DNA of 64,000 bases from Rurimicrobium sp040387755 (GTDB lineage Bacteria; Bacteroidota; Bacteroidia; Chitinophagales; Chitinophagaceae): the NCBI GenBank assembly GCA_040387755.1, contig JAZKDB010000004.1:186001-250000 (forward strand), given 5' to 3'. Shown one piece after another: positions 62,072 to 64,000 of this stretch; the first letter of the stretch is position 1, and each line of letters begins with the position of its first letter. The notes under the pieces were generated by a model. That model ran no database searches, had not been told where the DNA came from, and saw only the letters and a list, made by a program, of their open reading frames with translations. A program made the translations under genes and the position numbers.

Positions 62072-62431
62072 TTAGTTTTGACTAGTTTGAGTGCGACCAT
62101 CTACTACAATAGTTACATGGTTGCTACGCTTGCGCAAACGATATGCACGGCCCTGAGGGGCTGGGTTCATACGTTTAAGTGTGCGTCCGCAATCCACGAA
62201 GATTGTTTTTACATACAAGTTTGCTTCAATCACGTCTACACCTTCATTTTTCAATCTCCAGTTGGCGATTGCGCTCAAAAGGAGTTTTTCCAAAGGCACC
62301 GATGGGTGTTTGGCACTGAACTTAAGGGTGTTCAACGCTTGTTCTACATTCATACCACGAATCAAATCGGCCAACAGGCGCATTTTGCGTGGGGACGTAG
62401 GTTGATTATTTAAGCGAGCTACAGCTTCCAT
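62072..62431 (-). CDS. rplV: 50S ribosomal protein L22
   Basis: A 119-residue L22; its long beta hairpin lines the exit tunnel. QPTSPRKMRLLADLIRGM and LLSAIANWRLKNEG are conserved, and the hairpin region RTLKRMNPAPQGRAYRLRKR and HVTIVV follow. It is 30 bases before rpsC. Confidence 0.97.
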   Translation of the reverse strand: MEAVARLNNQPTSPRKMRLLADLIRGMNVEQALNTLKFSAKHPSVPLEKLLLSAIANWRLKNEGVDVIEANLYVKTIFVDCGRTLKRMNPAPQGRAYRLRKRSNHVTIVVDGRTQTSQN

Positions 62432-62509
62432 TATAAAAGTTGTTCTTTATTAAGTTGGCACTTCCAGAAGAAAGATACCGTTGTTATTATTGAAAAAATT
62501 TGTTTCTTA

Positions 62510-62776
62510 CTATTTGCTTCCGCTATGTCCTTTGAAATTGCGTGTTGGTGCAAATTCTCCAAGCTTGTGGCCTACCATATATTCTGTTACATAAACAGGA
62601 ATAAATTTGTTGCCATTGTGTACTGCGAATGTTTGACCTACAAAATCCGGAGTGATAGTAGAGCGACGGCTCCAAGTTTTAACTACACCTTTTTTTGCTT
62701 TACCTTCTGCAATAGCCAGCACTTTGCTTTCTAATTTTGCATCTACGTAAGGTCCTTTACTAACTGAACGAGCCAT
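62510..62776 (-). CDS. rpsS: 30S ribosomal protein S19
   Basis: An 88-residue S19, in the head of the small subunit near the A site. It begins MARSVSKGPYVDAKLESKV and has the diagnostic SRRSTITPDFVGQTFAVHNG and VTEYMVGHKLGEFAPTRNFKGH. It lies between rplB and rplV. Confidence 0.98.
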   Translation of the reverse strand: MARSVSKGPYVDAKLESKVLAIAEGKAKKGVVKTWSRRSTITPDFVGQTFAVHNGNKFIPVYVTEYMVGHKLGEFAPTRNFKGHSGSK

Positions 62777-62869
62777 TTTCTATTTTTATTTTAATAATGA
62801 ATGTTGATTTGCAATATTGCCATTTTAACGAATCACTGTTATACTATCTTTATGCTAGCCTGTAATTAA

Positions 62870-63700
62870 CTAGAGTTTTTTACCATTTTTGCGTTGGATA
62901 ATCAATTTATCCGACCCTTTTTGCTTACGGGTTTTTTCACCTTTAGCATATTTACCATTACGGCTACGTGGATGTCCACCAGAAGAACGGCCTTCACCAC
63001 CACCCATCGGGTGATCTACTGGGTTCATCGCTACCCCTCTTGTACGTGGGCGAATACCTTTCCAACGGTTACGACCAGCTTTACCCATAGATTGAAGCTG
63101 ATGGTCACTGTTAGATACAGTACCTACTGTAGCCATACAGTTAATCAATACTTTACGCAATTCGCCGGAAGGCATTTTGAGTACAGCATATTTTTCTTCT
63201 TTGTTCGCTAGTTGTGCAGATGTACCTGCAGAACGAGCCATTGAACCACCTTTACCAGGTTGTAATTCAATATTATGAACCGTTGTACCCAATGGCATGT
63301 TTTTCAACAAAAGCGCATTACCAACTTCCGGAGCAACAGCATCACCACTGATTACTTTTGTACCTACTTCAAGTCCTTGAGGAGCAATGATGTAACGTTT
63401 TTCACCATCAGCATAAGCCAATAAAGCAATAAACGCGGTACGGTTTGGATCATACTCGATTGATTTCACTGTAGCAGGAATATTTTTCTTGCTGCGTTTG
63501 AAATCAATGATACGGTATTTAGTTTTGTTACCACCACCGATATAGCGCATAGCGCGGCGACCTTGAAAGTTACGACCGCCAGTACCTGGCAATGCTTCAA
63601 GCAAGCTTTTCTCGGGAACATTGGTCGTTATTTCTGCGTATGCGTTACCAACTCTCCAACGGGTACCGGCTGTGACCGGTTTGTATTTACGTAATGCCAT
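62870..63700 (-). CDS. rplB: 50S ribosomal protein L2
   Basis: A 276-residue L2, needed for subunit association and peptidyl transfer. The conserved C-terminal RGVAMNPVDHPMGGGEGR contains the histidine close to the peptidyl-transferase centre. Other blocks are GGGNKTKYRIIDFKRSK and IELQPGKGGSMARSAGTSAQ. The length is typical. Confidence 0.98.
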   Translation of the reverse strand: MALRKYKPVTAGTRWRVGNAYAEITTNVPEKSLLEALPGTGGRNFQGRRAMRYIGGGNKTKYRIIDFKRSKKNIPATVKSIEYDPNRTAFIALLAYADGEKRYIIAPQGLEVGTKVISGDAVAPEVGNALLLKNMPLGTTVHNIELQPGKGGSMARSAGTSAQLANKEEKYAVLKMPSGELRKVLINCMATVGTVSNSDHQLQSMGKAGRNRWKGIRPRTRGVAMNPVDHPMGGGEGRSSGGHPRSRNGKYAKGEKTRKQKGSDKLIIQRKNGKKL

Positions 63701-63760
63701 TTTAGTTTTTATTAAGTTGTTCAGTTGCTTTTGGTTACAAAAACTTCTTTACGTCTATTA

Positions 63761-64000
63761 TTACATTGAAAAAAGATCAATTGAATCGCCTTCTGCTACA
63801 GTTACTGTTGCTTTCTTGTATGCTGGCTTCATTCCCTGAAGAATACCAGTTTTTGTCATACGATTCTTTTGTTTACCAGGAACCACAGAAGTGTTTACAT
63901 CGATTACTTTTACGTTGTAAAAGCCTTCAACAGCAGTTTTGACTTCAAGCTTATTTGCTTTTCTGTCTACCATAAATGTATAGCGTCTGCTGCTTTCCAT
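63761..64000 (-). CDS. rplW: 50S ribosomal protein L23, N-terminus beyond the right window edge
   Basis: The visible 79 residues form the greater part of L23, which sits at the tunnel exit and docks SRP and trigger factor. RYTFMVDRKANKLEVKTAVEGFY and VNTSVVPGKQKNR are characteristic. The Met at the window edge (codon 64000-63998) is probably internal: L23 normally has 15-20 residues before this point (a conserved P-x-x-TEK motif), so the gene continues outside. Confidence 0.93.
   Translation of the reverse strand: MESSRRYTFMVDRKANKLEVKTAVEGFYNVKVIDVNTSVVPGKQKNRMTKTGILQGMKPAYKKATVTVAEGDSIDLFSM

Overview
The window is low-GC chromosomal DNA from a member of the Bacteroidota, probably near Chitinophagales or Sphingobacteriales (the lower rank is inference). 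The evidence is a complete gldK-gldL-gldM-gldN block for the type IX secretion system and gliding motility, a secreted BNR-repeat protein with a type A T9SS sorting domain, SPII lipoproteins, a SusC/FecA-style TonB-dependent receptor with an N-terminal carboxypeptidase-like domain, an IPExxxVDY-family protein, and many promoters with the phylum-specific TAnnTTTG -7 box. No tRNA, rRNA, CRISPR array, insertion sequence or phage gene was seen.

Layout. 1-1112 is a partial outer-membrane-type protein running off the left edge. 1388-5500 (minus) is smc plus a small lipoprotein, divergent from gcvH-vanZ-lipoprotein-uvrC (5622-8847, plus). 8844-13772 (minus) holds a Gdx/SugE exporter, homogentisate dioxygenase, a membrane protein, a DUF1835 protein and an Ig-like lipoprotein. 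13848-17950 (plus) holds an exported glutathione peroxidase and rmlB, a polytopic membrane protein and rmlA (surface polysaccharide). 18126-20648 is the T9SS cargo protein. 20702-26995 is a mixture: an IPExxxVDY protein, an SPFH protein, aminopeptidase P, a cobalamin adenosyltransferase, a secreted hypothetical protein, a DUF486 membrane protein, a metallo-beta-lactamase-fold hydrolase and a ComB-like phosphatase. 27071-31798 (minus) is gldKLMN. 31970-37618 is a DUF255 protein and secA. 37890-46475 holds a secreted triple-repeat protein, an RlmI-like methyltransferase, a secreted hypothetical protein, prolyl oligopeptidase, a YwqK/MORN-like repeat protein, an unusual AAA response regulator and a DUF4139 protein.

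46684-52786 is a four-gene same-strand cluster: DUF4856 lipoprotein, imelysin-like lipoprotein, HTTM/vitamin-K-carboxylase-like membrane protein and TonB-dependent receptor. It looks like an envelope system for acquiring iron or another metal, and it is the most interesting accessory locus here. It is followed by a 21-bp tandem repeat array with a nested 63-bp period. 53299-64000 (minus) is the S10/spc ribosomal protein cluster from rplW to secY and map. It ends abruptly after map at a terminator, so infA, rpmJ and the alpha-operon genes that often follow are not there.

Regulatory sequence is readable. Perfect TAnnTTTG boxes precede at least twelve genes, and in four of them the box sits only 4-7 bases before the start codon, which predicts leaderless or nearly leaderless mRNAs. 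Convergent gene pairs are separated by long perfect hairpins that can terminate in both directions.
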